Assembly: GCF_021378075.1 (NCBI RefSeq)
Contig: NZ_JAJUOS010000004.1
Location: forward strand, 124,001-188,000
Direction: 5' to 3'
Length of the DNA stretch: 64,000 nt
From: Rhodobacter flavimaris
Lineage (GTDB): Bacteria; Pseudomonadota; Alphaproteobacteria; Rhodobacterales; Rhodobacteraceae
Below, piece after piece: positions 35,690 to 45,857 of this stretch (positions are counted from its first letter, which is position 1; the number at the start of each line of letters is the position of its first letter). The notes under the pieces were generated by a model. It did no database searches. It was not told the DNA's origin and saw nothing but the letters and a program-made list of their open reading frames with translations. Position numbers and translations under genes: made by a program.

Positions 35690-36964
35690 ATGACCCTGCC
35701 TTCCGACCAGATCCTGACGCGGCTGATGTCGCTGCACCCCAAGGTGATCGACCTCACGCTTGACCGGATGCACCGCATTCTGGCCGCGCTCGATCACCCC
35801 GAGCGCGCCATCCCCCCCGCGACCCATATCGCGGGCACCAATGGCAAGGGCTCGACCCAGGCGATGATCCGCGCGGGGCTTGAGGCCGAGGGCAAGCGCG
35901 TCCACGCCTATACCTCGCCCCATCTCGCGCGTTTCCACGAACGCATTCGGCTCGCGGGCGATCTGATCTCGGAACCCGCGCTCGCGGCGCTGCTTGACGA
36001 ATGCGAGGCGAAGAACGGCGGCGTGCAGATCACCTTCTTCGAGATCACCACGGCGGCGGCCTTCCTGGCCTTTGCCCGCACCCCGGCCGATTACACCCTG
36101 CTCGAGGTCGGCCTCGGCGGGCGGCTTGACGCGACGAACGTGATCGACCGCCCCGCGCTCAGCATCATCACGCCTGTCTCGATCGACCATCAGCAATTCC
36201 TGGGCGAGACCCTGCCCGAGATCGCGGGCGAGAAAGCTGGGATCATCAAGCGCGGCGTGCCCGTCGTGGTCGGCCCGCAAGAGCCCGAAGGCCTGGCCGT
36301 GATCGAGGCGCGGGCCGAGCGCCTCGGCGCGCCCATCTTCGCCTATGGCCAGCACTGGCACGCCTTCGAAGAACGCGGCCGCCTGATCTATCAGGATGAG
36401 AACGGGCTGATGGACCTGCCGCTGCCGAACCTGCCCGGGCCGCATCAGATCCAGAACGCGGGCGCGGCCATCGCGGCGCTGCGAACGCTCGGCTATGGTG
36501 AGACCGCCTGCGAGGCCGCCGTAACCCGCGCCGAATGGCCCGCGCGGATGCAACGTCTGCGCCGTGGTCCGCTGGTCGAACAGGCGCCGGGGATCGAGCT
36601 TTGGCTCGACGGTGGGCACAACCCGGCGGGGGGCGAGGCCGTGGCCGCGACGCTCGCGCGTATGCCCGTGCGTCCCACGCATCTGATCTGCGGGATGCTC
36701 AATACCAAGGATGTCGCGGGCTACATGCGCCCACTGGCGGCCCATGCGCAAAGCCTGACCGCCGTTGCCATCCCCGGTGAGCCGAACACCCTGCCCGCCG
36801 AGACCACGGCCGAGGCTGCCGCCCGCGCGGGTTTCGCGCGCAGCGGCACGGCGGCGTCGGTGGCCGAGGCGCTGGCCGCGATCGCCGCGAAGGACGCACA
36901 AGCCCGCGTGCTGATCTGCGGCTCGCTTTACCTTGCCGGGCAGGTTCTGCGCGACAACGGCTAG
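35690..36964 (+). CDS. folC: Bifunctional folylpolyglutamate synthase / dihydrofolate synthase
   Basis: 424 residues. It adds glutamates to dihydropteroate and folates. The P-loop HIAGTNGKGSTQAM, the SPHLARFHERI region, LEVGLGGRLDATNV and the C-terminal LDGGHNPAG are diagnostic of the Mur-ligase-like FolC family. ATG 35690 is used; an in-frame GTG at 35681 would add three residues and cannot be excluded. Confidence 0.96.
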   Translation: MTLPSDQILTRLMSLHPKVIDLTLDRMHRILAALDHPERAIPPATHIAGTNGKGSTQAMIRAGLEAEGKRVHAYTSPHLARFHERIRLAGDLISEPALAALLDECEAKNGGVQITFFEITTAAAFLAFARTPADYTLLEVGLGGRLDATNVIDRPALSIITPVSIDHQQFLGETLPEIAGEKAGIIKRGVPVVVGPQEPEGLAVIEARAERLGAPIFAYGQHWHAFEERGRLIYQDENGLMDLPLPNLPGPHQIQNAGAAIAALRTLGYGETACEAAVTRAEWPARMQRLRRGPLVEQAPGIELWLDGGHNPAGGEAVAATLARMPVRPTHLICGMLNTKDVAGYMRPLAAHAQSLTAVAIPGEPNTLPAETTAEAAARAGFARSGTAASVAEALAAIAAKDAQARVLICGSLYLAGQVLRDNG

Positions 36965-37060
36965 GCCTTCCGCGCGCCCATATAGCAAGCATTGTGCGTA
37001 AAGTGCGCTATACGCACAGGCCCGCTGGTCCTATCTTGCGCCCAACAGCAGGAGCGCATC

Positions 37061-38080
37061 ATGAGCCTTGAATTCGGCCTCGACACCTTTGGCGACATCA
37101 CCCGCGATGCGGGCGGCAACCGTTCGGGCGCGCAGGTCATCCGCGACACGGTGGCCGAGGGGATCCTCGCCGACCAGGTGGGTCTGGACTATTTCGGGAT
37201 AGGCGAACATCACCGCCCCGATTTCGCAGTCTCGGCACCCGAGCCGATCCTGGCTGCGATCCTTGCCCGAACCGAGCGGATCAAGGCGGGCACCTCGGTG
37301 ACGGTGCTCTCGTCGGACGATCCGATCCGCCTATTCCAGCGCTTTGCCACGCTCGACGCCATCGCGCCGGGCCGGGCCGAGATCACCATCGGGCGCGGCT
37401 CGTTCACCGAAAGCTTCCCGCTTTTTGGCTACAAGCTTGATGATTACGAGACGCTGTTCGAGGAAAAATCCCAGCTTCTGCATCTGCTGACGACGCAGGC
37501 CAAGGTCAGCTTTCAGGGCAGTCACCTGCCCGATCTGCGCGGCGTGACGGTCTATCCGCGCCCCGAACAGACGCTGCGCGTCTGGCGTGGCGTGGGCGGC
37601 AGCCCTCAATCGGTGGTCGAGGCCGCGGCGATGAACATGCCGCTGGTCATGGCGATCATCGGCGGGAATGCGGCGCGCTTCGCACCGCTGGTCGATCTTT
37701 ACCACCGTGCCCACGCGCAGATCGGCACGCCCGTGCAGCCCATCGGCGTGCATTCGCCCGGCCATGTCGCCCGTACCGATACCGAGGCGAAAGAGGAATA
37801 CTTCCCCGCCTATGCCGAGATGCATGACCTTATCGGCCGCTCGCGCGGCTGGCCGCGGCTGACCCGCGAGGCGTTCGAATCCGAGATCGCGCATGGCTCG
37901 CTCTATGTCGGCTCGCCCGAGACGGTGGCACGCAAGATCGCCACGACCGTCAAGACGCTTGGCCTTGCGCGCTTCACGCTTAAATACAGTGCAGGTCCGC
38001 AGGCGCCGGAAAACCTGCTCAAGACGATCGAGCTTTATGGCACCCGCGTCGCGCCCATGGTGCGCGAGTTGCTGGCCTAG
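37061..38080 (+). CDS. Luciferase-like (LLM class) flavin-dependent monooxygenase
   Basis: 339 residues, a TIM-barrel LLM protein. LDYFGIGEHHRPDFAVSAP and GRAEITIGRGSFTESFPLFG fit the group of putative FMN-dependent alkanal or alkane monooxygenases. Reduced flavin would come from a separate reductase, which is not encoded here. AGGAG is 6 bases before the ATG at 37061. Its TAG shares CTAG (38077-38080) with the convergent zapE. Confidence 0.88.
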   Translation: MSLEFGLDTFGDITRDAGGNRSGAQVIRDTVAEGILADQVGLDYFGIGEHHRPDFAVSAPEPILAAILARTERIKAGTSVTVLSSDDPIRLFQRFATLDAIAPGRAEITIGRGSFTESFPLFGYKLDDYETLFEEKSQLLHLLTTQAKVSFQGSHLPDLRGVTVYPRPEQTLRVWRGVGGSPQSVVEAAAMNMPLVMAIIGGNAARFAPLVDLYHRAHAQIGTPVQPIGVHSPGHVARTDTEAKEEYFPAYAEMHDLIGRSRGWPRLTREAFESEIAHGSLYVGSPETVARKIATTVKTLGLARFTLKYSAGPQAPENLLKTIELYGTRVAPMVRELLA

Positions 38081-39156
38081 GCCTCGGCGCCCCAGTCGGC
38101 GCCTTGCATCTCGCGCAGGCGGCTGGCCGTGCGCTCGAATTCGAAGGTGCCTTCGCCCTCGATATAAAGTCGCTCGGGCACATCGGCGGCCGAGCAGATC
38201 AGGCGCACCTTGGCCTCGTAAAGCGCGTCGATCAGGATGACGAAGCGCTTGGCCTCGTTGAAGTTCGACGCGGACAGCAGCGGGATGTCGTCGATCAACA
38301 ACACCCGGACCGCCTCGCCGATGGCGAGGTAGTCGGCCGGCCCCAGCATCGCGGCGCAAAGATCCCAAAAGGACGCGCGCCCGACGCCGTTGTGGAAATG
38401 CTCGATCACCACCTTGCGGCCCTTCACGGTCAGCACAAGGCGCGTGGCCTCGTCATGGCCGGTCAGCTCGTCCCACAGCGCATCCATCTGGGTGCGCGCG
38501 ACCTTGCCGAGTGGCTGGAAATAGACCTGCGCGCCTGCCAGCCGGTGTTGGCGATAGTCAGTCTCGCTCTCGATCTCATGGACATCAAGCTGCGCGCGCA
38601 GAACGCCGATGAAGGGCAGGAATAGCTGCCGGTTGAGGCCGTTCTTGTAAAGATCCTCGGGCACCCGGTTCGAGGTGGTGACCACCGTGACGCCCAGGTT
38701 GAACAGCGTCTCGAACAGGCGGCCCACGATCATCGCATCGGCAATGTCGGTGATCTGCATCTCGTCGAAACACAACAGCCGCAGCGAACCCGCGATCTCT
38801 TTCGCGACGGGCATCAGGGCGTCTTCCACCTTGGCGCGGCGGGCGACGTCGATCTTGGCCTGCACCTCTTGCATGAAGGCGTGGAAATGGACGCGCCGCT
38901 TGGGCACATCGACCGCATCGCAAAACAGATCCATCAGCATGGATTTGCCGCGCCCGACCCCGCCCCAGAGATAAAGGCCGCGCACCGCCTCGGGCGGCTT
39001 GGCAAAGAGCCCGAAGATCCCCGCCTTCTTCGCCGGGGCCTCCAGTTGCTCGCGTACCTGTTCGAGCATCGGCAGCACCGCGCGCTGCGCCGCATCGGCA
39101 TGGAGCGTTCCCGCGGCGACCCGCGCGTCGTAGATCTCGGTCAGCGTCTGTTTCAT
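38077..39156 (-). CDS. zapE: ZapE / AFG1-like AAA-type ATPase
   Basis: 359 residues. Walker A is GGVGRGKS (65-72), Walker B is RLLCFDE, and TTSNRVPEDLYKNGLNR carries the sensor region. The family comprises mitochondrial AFG1/LACE1 and bacterial ZapE, which affects FtsZ assembly at division. The start at 39156 has a weak ribosome site, but conservation begins close to it. The upstream 143-base gap has no recognisable gene. Confidence 0.92.
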   Translation of the reverse strand: MKQTLTEIYDARVAAGTLHADAAQRAVLPMLEQVREQLEAPAKKAGIFGLFAKPPEAVRGLYLWGGVGRGKSMLMDLFCDAVDVPKRRVHFHAFMQEVQAKIDVARRAKVEDALMPVAKEIAGSLRLLCFDEMQITDIADAMIVGRLFETLFNLGVTVVTTSNRVPEDLYKNGLNRQLFLPFIGVLRAQLDVHEIESETDYRQHRLAGAQVYFQPLGKVARTQMDALWDELTGHDEATRLVLTVKGRKVVIEHFHNGVGRASFWDLCAAMLGPADYLAIGEAVRVLLIDDIPLLSASNFNEAKRFVILIDALYEAKVRLICSAADVPERLYIEGEGTFEFERTASRLREMQGADWGAEA

Positions 39157-39299
39157 TCGGACTAGGTATCGCGTGGTGCGGGCTTTGAAAAGAAGGCGTT
39201 TGCGCGGATTTCGCAACCAGTCGCCGCAACGCGGCGCTTGTGGCATTGCTGCCCTTGCACTAGTGTCCCGCAGCGCAGCATTACCCGACAGGAGGCCCC

Positions 39300-39557
39300 A
39301 TGTCCAAAGCAAGCCCTCAGCGCCTTCACCTCGTTTTCGGCGGTGAATTGGTCGATCCGCAGCGCAGCGAATTCAAGGATGTGGAAAAGATCCACGTCGT
39401 AGGCATCTTCCCGAACTATGCCTCTGCCTATGCGGCCTGGAAGGCCGAGGCGCAGCGCACCGTCGATGACGCCCATTCCCGCTATTTCATCGCGCACCTG
39501 CACCGCCTGCGCGACGAGGAAGCCGCCGCCTCCTCGACCGAAGAACTCGGCAACTGA
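39300..39557 (+). CDS. DUF4170 family small protein
   Basis: 85 residues. FGGELVDPQRSEFKD, VVGIFPNYASAYAAWKAEAQRTVDDAHSRYF-type sequence and HLHRL match DUF4170, a small alphaproteobacterial family usually found beside Kdo-transferase genes. AGGAGG precedes the ATG. It is 14 bases before the waaA-like gene, so a role tied to LPS synthesis is plausible but unproven. Confidence 0.9.
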   Translation: MSKASPQRLHLVFGGELVDPQRSEFKDVEKIHVVGIFPNYASAYAAWKAEAQRTVDDAHSRYFIAHLHRLRDEEAAASSTEELGN

Positions 39558-39571
39558 GCCGCACAGCGGTT

Positions 39572-40804
39572 ATGCAGCGCTCCTTCCTGCTCTGGCTACG
39601 CCTTGCGCTGGCCGGTTTGCGCCGGCCGGGGCCGGAAGCACGCCGCATCGCCGCCGAGACGCGCAAGGAAGGCGCGCTGATCTGGCTGGTTCTGAACGAC
39701 AGCGCCGAGGCGGCCGCCGATGCGGCGCTTCTGGCGCGCCGACTGAACCGCCTGCGCCCGCAGTTGAACCTGATCGTCACAACCCGAGGCCCTATCGCGG
39801 ACAGTATCACCTGGCCGCAGCGCACCCGGATTGAGGCGATGCCGGAAAACACCCCCGCGTCGATGCGCATGGTGCTGGATGGCTGGCGGCCCGATCTGAT
39901 CGTGCTGATCGGCAATGACCTGCCCGCCGCACTGATCTGCGCCGCGCGCAGCGTGCCGATCCTGCTTGTCGATGTGCATCTGGCCGGTGGCACCACCCGC
40001 AACCCGTTGCTGCGCAACGAGGCACGCTCACTTTTGCGGCGGGTGCGGCGGGTTTTGGTGCGCGACGCGGAAACCTCCGCGACACTTCTGGCGCTTGGCG
40101 TCGATCAGGCGCGCGTCGAGATTGGCGGGGTGATCTCGGACCCGCCCGATCCGCTGCCCTGTTCCGATGCCGAGCGCTCCTCGATCGCGCAGCAGATGCG
40201 CGCGCGCCCGGTCTGGTTGGCGGCGAGTGTCCCCGAAGATGAGATCGCCACCGTCATCGCCGCCCATGCCCATGCGCTGCGCCTTGCGCATCGGATGCTG
40301 TTGATCCTGGCGCCAGATGCAACAGGGGACGCGACCGAGCTTGCCGACAAACTGAACGCCGAGGGCTGGGTGGTCGGGCGCCGCTCGCTTGAGGGCGAGC
40401 CGGACGAAGAGATGCAGATTTTCATAGCCGACGATCCGGGCGATTACGGGCTGTGGTATCGGCTCGCGCCGGTCACCTATATGGGCGGCACGCTTGGCGA
40501 GGGGGCGCAGGCGCCGCGCTCGCCGCTGGAGCCCGCAGCGCTTGGCTCGGCCATCGTGCATGGCCCGAACACTGCCCCCCATGCCGCCGAATTCGCCCGG
40601 CTGAGCGAGGCCCGCGCCGCCCGTGCCGTGATGGCGCCGGGCCAGCTTGGCGAGGCCGTGGCCGAGTTGATCGCCCCCGACCGCGCCGCGATTCTGGCGC
40701 ATAACGCCTGGGCCGTGACCTCGGGCGGGGCAGGGGCCGTGGAGGCAACCGCGCGCGCGATCGTGACCGAGCTTGACCGCGCCGCCATTGCGAGGGTCGT
40801 TTGA
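39572..40804 (+). CDS. Divergent WaaA/KdtA-like glycosyltransferase (GT30), motifs missing
   Basis: 410 residues. The C-terminal half aligns by eye with Kdo transferases ([33 protein letters not shown]) and the gene sits between DUF4170 and lpxK, the usual waaA place. Yet the N-terminal catalytic motif HxASVGE is absent (the equivalent region reads [11 protein letters not shown]), and the GGHNPLEPA motif has become [12 protein letters not shown]. It may be a lineage variant, a paralogue with another acceptor or an inactive partner. There is a start-stop overlap with lpxK (TGATG). Confidence 0.75.
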   Translation: MQRSFLLWLRLALAGLRRPGPEARRIAAETRKEGALIWLVLNDSAEAAADAALLARRLNRLRPQLNLIVTTRGPIADSITWPQRTRIEAMPENTPASMRMVLDGWRPDLIVLIGNDLPAALICAARSVPILLVDVHLAGGTTRNPLLRNEARSLLRRVRRVLVRDAETSATLLALGVDQARVEIGGVISDPPDPLPCSDAERSSIAQQMRARPVWLAASVPEDEIATVIAAHAHALRLAHRMLLILAPDATGDATELADKLNAEGWVVGRRSLEGEPDEEMQIFIADDPGDYGLWYRLAPVTYMGGTLGEGAQAPRSPLEPAALGSAIVHGPNTAPHAAEFARLSEARAARAVMAPGQLGEAVAELIAPDRAAILAHNAWAVTSGGAGAVEATARAIVTELDRAAIARVV

Positions 40805-41793
40805 TGGGCGCACCGCTGTTCTGGTTCACCCCGCCCGAGGCCCCAGCGCCGCTCGCACAGCTGCTGGCACCGCTTGGGCGGTTCTATGCAGCCGCGACCG
40901 CGCGGCGATTGCGGCAGACCGGGCAGGCGGTCGGCGTGCCGGTGATCTGCGTGGGCAATATCAACGCGGGGGGCACCGGCAAGACGCCCACGGTGATCGC
41001 GCTGGTGCAGCACCTCGCCGCGCGCGGGGTTGTCGCCCATGTCGTCAGCCGGGGCCACGGCGGCAGCCTGACCGGCCCCGTGCGCGTGGATGAGCGCGTC
41101 CATACCGCCGATGAAACCGGGGATGAGCCGCTTTTGATTTCGGCCTTCGCGCCGACCTGGGTCGCCAAGGATCGCTTGGGAGGCGCGCGGGCGGCAGTTG
41201 AGGCTGGGGCGCAGGCCATCGTTCTGGATGACGGGCACCAGAACCCGGCGCTGGTCAAGGATCTGTCGATCGTCGTGGTCGATGCGGTCAAGGGCTTCGG
41301 CAATGGCCGCTGCCTGCCCGCAGGCCCGCTGCGCGAGCCGGTCGAGGCGGGTCTGAGCCGCGCCGATCTGCTGCTGTCTATCGGCGCGCCCACCGCGCAG
41401 GCGGCTTTCGCGGCGACTTGGGGGGGCAAGATCAACCGGCCCCATCTGACCGGCGCGCTCGAACCCCTGCAGACCGGGATGGACTGGAAGGGGCTGCGCG
41501 TTCTGGCCTTCGCAGGCATCGGCCACCCCGAGAAATTCTTTGCCACCCTGCGCGGCCTTGGCGCCGAGGTGATCCGGGCCGAGGCGCTGGAAGATCACCA
41601 ACCCTTCACCCCGCGCCTGCTGACCCGTCTTGAAACCGAGGCGCGGCTGCTTGGCGCGCAGATGGTCACGACCGAAAAAGACGCCGTACGCCTTCCGCCA
41701 GCCTTCCGCCCCAATGTGCTGGCGCTTCCGGTGCGGCTTGAGATCGCCGACACCGCGCCGCTTGATGCGGCACTGACGCGGCTTGGGCTGTAG
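40804..41793 (+). CDS. lpxK: Tetraacyldisaccharide 4'-kinase
   Basis: 329 residues. LpxK phosphorylates the 4' position of the lipid A disaccharide at the inner membrane. The P-loop region is [15 protein letters not shown], followed by VVSRGHGG, the GDEPLLI segment and VLDDGHQNP. The ATG at 40804 shares one base with the waaA-like stop (TGATG), which indicates coupled translation in a DUF4170-waaA-lpxK unit. Confidence 0.96.
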   Translation: MGAPLFWFTPPEAPAPLAQLLAPLGRFYAAATARRLRQTGQAVGVPVICVGNINAGGTGKTPTVIALVQHLAARGVVAHVVSRGHGGSLTGPVRVDERVHTADETGDEPLLISAFAPTWVAKDRLGGARAAVEAGAQAIVLDDGHQNPALVKDLSIVVVDAVKGFGNGRCLPAGPLREPVEAGLSRADLLLSIGAPTAQAAFAATWGGKINRPHLTGALEPLQTGMDWKGLRVLAFAGIGHPEKFFATLRGLGAEVIRAEALEDHQPFTPRLLTRLETEARLLGAQMVTTEKDAVRLPPAFRPNVLALPVRLEIADTAPLDAALTRLGL

Positions 41794-41802
41794 ACGACGC
41801 GC

Positions 41803-42972
41803 CTAAGTGGCCAGATGGCGCGCCGCCGCCAACCCGGCGTGATGCCCTGTGGCCAGGCAAGCGGTCAGCAGATAGCCCCCCGTCGGGGCTTCCCAATCCA
41901 GCATCTCGCCTGCCGCGAAAACGCCGGATAGGGCGCGCAGTTCCAGATCGGGGCTTAGCGCGGCGCGGGCGATGCCGCCGGCGGAAGAGATCGCCTCGGC
42001 AATCGGGCGCGGCCCCGCGTGGCGAACGGGCAGCGATTTGATCAGCGCGGCCAGCGCGGCAGGGTCTTGCGGCAGCGGGCGTCCCCATTCGTTCAGCAGC
42101 GCGATGCGCAGCGCGTCAAAATGCAGGGCCTTGCGCAGCCGGTTCGTCAGGCTGTCCTTGGCGGGCAGCCGGGCCAGACGCTCGGTGATCTGATCTGCGC
42201 CCAGATCCGGCGCGAGGTCGAGCGCAAGCGGGCTGCCATCGCGCACTTCCGCCGAGACCGCATAGATCCCGCCGCCCTCGATCCCGCGCGCCGAGATGAC
42301 GAACTCGCCCCGCGTGACGCCGCCGTCGGTGATCAGCGCGGCGCCTTTGACGGGCGTGCCGAAATGACGTTGCATATGGGGCGACCAGTTCACCGCGAAA
42401 CCCATATTCGCGGGTCGGAACGGGGCGATCTGCACGCTTTTGTCAGCCAGCCACGGCACCCATGCCGCGTCCGAGCCCAAGCGCGGCCAGCTTGCCCCGC
42501 CAAGCGCCAGAACGGTGACGCGCGGGCGCAGGCTGACCTGCCCCTGCGGCGTGTCGAAGAGGAAATCGTCGCCCGCAAAGCCGCTCCAGCGCCAGCGGGT
42601 GCGGATCTCGACGCCCAGACCCACAAGGCGCCCGATCCAGGCGCGCAGCATGGGCGAGGCCTTCATGCCAACGGGAAACACCCGCCCGGTCGAGCCGGTG
42701 AAAAGCTCGATCCCGAGGCCCCGCGCGAAGTTCTGCACCGCCCCGGGGCCGAAAGCATCGACGTAGCCTGCGATCCAATCGTCGCGATAGGCGGCGGTGA
42801 AATCGGGCTCGAGTTTAGTCAGGTTCAACCCGGACTTGCCCGCCATCAGGAACTTGCGCGCCAGCGTCGGCTTGGCCTCGGCCAGTTGCACGCGATAGCC
42901 CGCCCGCGCGATCTGTTCCGCCGCCATGAGGCCTGCCGGACCGCCGCCGATGACAAGCGCGTCGAGGGTCAT
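41803..42972 (-). CDS. TIGR03862 / HI0933-like FAD-dependent flavoprotein
   Basis: 389 residues. The N-terminal dinucleotide fold is LDALVIGGGPAGLMAAEQIA, KFLMAGKSGLNLT follows, and the C-terminal GVFAAGEMLDWEAPTGGYLLTACLATG is the family FAD motif. The substrate is unknown. The ATG at 42972 overlaps the stop of the upstream mechanosensitive channel gene (ATGA), so they form a two-gene unit. It converges on lpxK with a 9-base gap. Confidence 0.9.
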   Translation of the reverse strand: MTLDALVIGGGPAGLMAAEQIARAGYRVQLAEAKPTLARKFLMAGKSGLNLTKLEPDFTAAYRDDWIAGYVDAFGPGAVQNFARGLGIELFTGSTGRVFPVGMKASPMLRAWIGRLVGLGVEIRTRWRWSGFAGDDFLFDTPQGQVSLRPRVTVLALGGASWPRLGSDAAWVPWLADKSVQIAPFRPANMGFAVNWSPHMQRHFGTPVKGAALITDGGVTRGEFVISARGIEGGGIYAVSAEVRDGSPLALDLAPDLGADQITERLARLPAKDSLTNRLRKALHFDALRIALLNEWGRPLPQDPAALAALIKSLPVRHAGPRPIAEAISSAGGIARAALSPDLELRALSGVFAAGEMLDWEAPTGGYLLTACLATGHHAGLAAARHLAT

Positions 42973-44282
42973 GCCGGCAACGTGCCCCGGATCTCGACCA
43001 CGCGATGCGGGTAGGGCATGGCGATTCCGGCGGCGGTCAGCGCGCGCCAGACCTCCATCCGGACCTGACTTGCGTATTTGTTCTTGCCGTCGTCGATGCC
43101 GTTCACCCAGTATTCCAGGCTGAAATCGACCCCGCTTTCGCCAAATCCCGCAAGCTCGCAATCCGGCCCCTCGGGCGCCTGCAGCACAAAGGGTAGCGCC
43201 GCGACGGCGGGCACGACGACTTTGGCTACGCGCTCCAGATCGGTTTCATAGGTGACCTGAAAGCTGACATCGTAGCGGTTGGCCGACCCCTGATCCGAGT
43301 AGTTCACCACGCGCGAGGTGATGAAATGCTCGTTCGGGACGACGATCCACTTGCCGTCGAAGGTTTCCAGAATGCAGGCCCGGGCGGTCATGCGCACGAT
43401 GGTGCCCTTCTCGCCGCCGTCCAACTCGACATAGTCGCCGACGGTGGTCTGGCCCTCGACCAGCAGGATGATCCCCGAGACGAAGTTGGCCGCGATCTGT
43501 TGCAGGCCAAGCCCGACGCCGACGCCAAGCGCGCCCCCCAGAACCGCCACGGCGGTCAGGTCGATGCCCATGATCGACATCAAAAGCAGGAAGGCCGCGC
43601 CGAAAATGGCGATCTCGGTCGCCTTGGCGGCCAGCTCGCGCGTGGCGGGGCGCAGGTCTTTCTGGGCCTTGATGTAGCTTGCGCTTTGCCGGTTCGACCA
43701 GGCGCCCATCCAGAACAGAAGGCTGCCCGCGATCAGCCCGCGGATCAGCGCCATCACCGAGAAATGGATATTGCCCAGCTCGATCGTCAGGCTTTCCAGC
43801 CAGGCCACGATCGGCCCAAGCGCGCCAAGCGCATAAAGCCCGGCGACCGGCACCAAAACGTAGCGGCCCAGCAGGCGCAGGAAGGGCTCGCGCAGGATAT
43901 CTTGTGCGAAGGCGCGGGCGGCCATGAACAGGAACACCCGCTTGCCAAAGGCGATCACCGCGCCTGACCCGAAAAGCGAGCGCGTGAAGGCCTCGCCCAC
44001 CGCCGTCAGCCCGTAGGCCAGCAGCGGCACCAGCAGCGGCAAAAGCAAAAGCGACCAGCGCCGGATCATCGCGAAGGGGCCGCTGGCGCCCTCGGGCGGG
44101 GTGATCAGTGCCCGCAGGCGCGTGCGAAACCGCCGCCCGAGCAGGTGCGCCATCACCCAGGCCACGCCGAGCAGCACGAATTGCGACCAGGCGGCGGGGC
44201 TGGTCGCCCAGTCCTGCGCTGTCGCGAGCCAGGGCGCGAGACGGTCCTGCAACGAGTCGAGAAGCGGGCTTAGCTGTTCCAT
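42969..44282 (-). CDS. MscS-family mechanosensitive ion channel
   Basis: 437 residues. Several N-terminal transmembrane helices (about 33-50, 75-100, 125-160, 175-195) precede the pore helix with its Gly/Ala pattern (AVLGGALGVGVGLGLQQIAANFVSG) and the beta domain (VEGQTTVGDYVEL, RMTARACILETFDG, VPNEHFI). It should open on membrane tension in hypo-osmotic shock. It is larger than E. coli MscS because of extra N-terminal helices. Confidence 0.92.
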   Translation of the reverse strand: MEQLSPLLDSLQDRLAPWLATAQDWATSPAAWSQFVLLGVAWVMAHLLGRRFRTRLRALITPPEGASGPFAMIRRWSLLLLPLLVPLLAYGLTAVGEAFTRSLFGSGAVIAFGKRVFLFMAARAFAQDILREPFLRLLGRYVLVPVAGLYALGALGPIVAWLESLTIELGNIHFSVMALIRGLIAGSLLFWMGAWSNRQSASYIKAQKDLRPATRELAAKATEIAIFGAAFLLLMSIMGIDLTAVAVLGGALGVGVGLGLQQIAANFVSGIILLVEGQTTVGDYVELDGGEKGTIVRMTARACILETFDGKWIVVPNEHFITSRVVNYSDQGSANRYDVSFQVTYETDLERVAKVVVPAVAALPFVLQAPEGPDCELAGFGESGVDFSLEYWVNGIDDGKNKYASQVRMEVWRALTAAGIAMPYPHRVVEIRGTLPA

Positions 44283-44343
44283 GATCTCATCCGGTCGGGT
44301 TTGGCCACAGATCGCATGGCAGGCCCGCCATCACAAGCCGCGC

Positions 44344-45366
44344 CTAGCGCCGCGCCATCATCGCCAGACGCAAGAGCGCGCGTTCCATCAGCGCCATCTG
44401 CGGCGCTTTCGAGGTCGAGCGCAGCGTCAGGTCGGTCTCGATCAGCAGCTTGAGCGCCTCTTCCAGCCGGAACATGCCCCACGCCTGGGCCTGCCGCTGC
44501 ATCCGGTCGCGGCGCGGGCCAAAGACCGGCGGGCGCATCCGCTGTAGCCCCGCGCCCGGCCCGCCGGGGTCCGAGGCCGCGAAATGCAGCGCCCGGAAGT
44601 GGCGCAGCGCGGCGATGGCCATCTGAACGGGTTGCACGCCCTGCCCCTCGATCCGGCGCATGGTCTGGCCAAGCTCGTTCGCGCGGCCCTCGGCGACGAT
44701 GTTGAGGACGTCATCCACCTCGGCCTCGATCGTGGCGGGGGCGCAGGCGGCAACATCGGCAGGGGCAAGCGGCGTCGTGTCGCCGAATTTGTAAAGCGCG
44801 ATTTTCTCGACCGTCTGGCGGAAATCGCCGGGATCGAGCGCCTTGGCCAGCGCCAGCAGATCGGTCATCGCCTCGGGGGCGATATGGTGCAGACCCGCGC
44901 GTTTAAGCGTGTCCTCGATCTCTTCGCTCGAGGGCGGATCGTCATAGATGCCAATGGCATAGGCGTTGGAATGGCCCTCGAAAATCTTGCGAAGCGCGGA
45001 TTTCGCGGTCAGCGAGCCTGCGGTGACGATGATCTGGGCATCGCCCTCGCGCCAGTCCTTGACGGCCTCGGCGATGACCGGGGCAAGCGTATCGGTCGCA
45101 TCCTCGACAAAGGCCACGCGCGGGCCGGGGAAAAAGCCCACGGCCTTCATCGCATCCATCAGCGCCGCGCCGTCCTTGCGCAGCTCGGCCGAGGGAATGC
45201 GGGTCAGGCGCATTTCGGCCTCGCCTTCGGGGCCGATCAGGGCGGCGATCACCTCTTGCCGGCGCAGGGCCACGCGCATCGCATCGGCGCCAAAGATCAG
45301 AAGGCCGGCGCGGTCAGCTTCGGGGCGCGCGAAGTAACGGGTCGCTGCGACACCGGCCAGCTTCAT
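44344..45366 (-). CDS. holA: DNA polymerase III subunit delta
   Basis: 340 residues, typical HolA length. The subunit opens the beta clamp in the clamp loader. LIFGADAMRVALRRQEVIAALIG at the N-terminus, VTAGSLTAKSALRKIFE and the C-terminal collar region fit the family. Its ATG overlaps the lptE stop (ATGA), and leuS-lptE-holA is a conserved order in proteobacteria. Confidence 0.93.
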   Translation of the reverse strand: MKLAGVAATRYFARPEADRAGLLIFGADAMRVALRRQEVIAALIGPEGEAEMRLTRIPSAELRKDGAALMDAMKAVGFFPGPRVAFVEDATDTLAPVIAEAVKDWREGDAQIIVTAGSLTAKSALRKIFEGHSNAYAIGIYDDPPSSEEIEDTLKRAGLHHIAPEAMTDLLALAKALDPGDFRQTVEKIALYKFGDTTPLAPADVAACAPATIEAEVDDVLNIVAEGRANELGQTMRRIEGQGVQPVQMAIAALRHFRALHFAASDPGGPGAGLQRMRPPVFGPRRDRMQRQAQAWGMFRLEEALKLLIETDLTLRSTSKAPQMALMERALLRLAMMARR

Positions 45367-45857
45367 TGCGGCAGCGATCCGGCCTGTGCGAGCAACCGGG
45401 TCACGATCTGGTCAGCCAGCATCCGCATCAGGCGTTCATGCGCGTCGGCCTCGGCGGCCTGGGTCGAGACAATTGACCCGGTCGCCGACCACGAGGTGAA
45501 GGAACTCACCCGCCCGGTCAGCAGCACGGCATCCGAGCCGCGATCATGCAGCCGATATTCCGCCGAGCCGGTCAGCGAATAGCGCGTCGTGGCGTTGTCG
45601 GGCGTGATCGCCTGACCGATGGTTTCGGCGCTCAGCTTATAGGCCAGCCGGTAGCGCGCCGCGCCCGCCGGGCCAAGCCGTTCGCTCAACCGGTGCACCA
45701 GCGCGAATTCGTCGCGGGTTTTCGGGGCGTCGGCCTCGACCCCGCCCAGAAGTGCCGCGCCACCGCCCTGCGGCCCGTAGGCCGGGGTGAAACCGCAGGC
45801 GGCGAGGGCCAGAGCCCCCGCAAGCACAAGAAATTTCCGACGGTCAGATGACCACAT
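45363..45857 (-). CDS. lptE: LPS-assembly lipoprotein LptE
   Basis: 164 residues. A lipoprotein signal ([18 protein letters not shown]) with Cys21 and the GFTPAYG sequence after the lipid anchor are typical of LptE. LptE plugs the LptD barrel that inserts LPS into the outer membrane. The gene overlaps the leuS 3' end by 14 bases and the holA start by 4. Confidence 0.92.
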   Translation of the reverse strand: MWSSDRRKFLVLAGALALAACGFTPAYGPQGGGAALLGGVEADAPKTRDEFALVHRLSERLGPAGAARYRLAYKLSAETIGQAITPDNATTRYSLTGSAEYRLHDRGSDAVLLTGRVSSFTSWSATGSIVSTQAAEADAHERLMRMLADQIVTRLLAQAGSLPQ

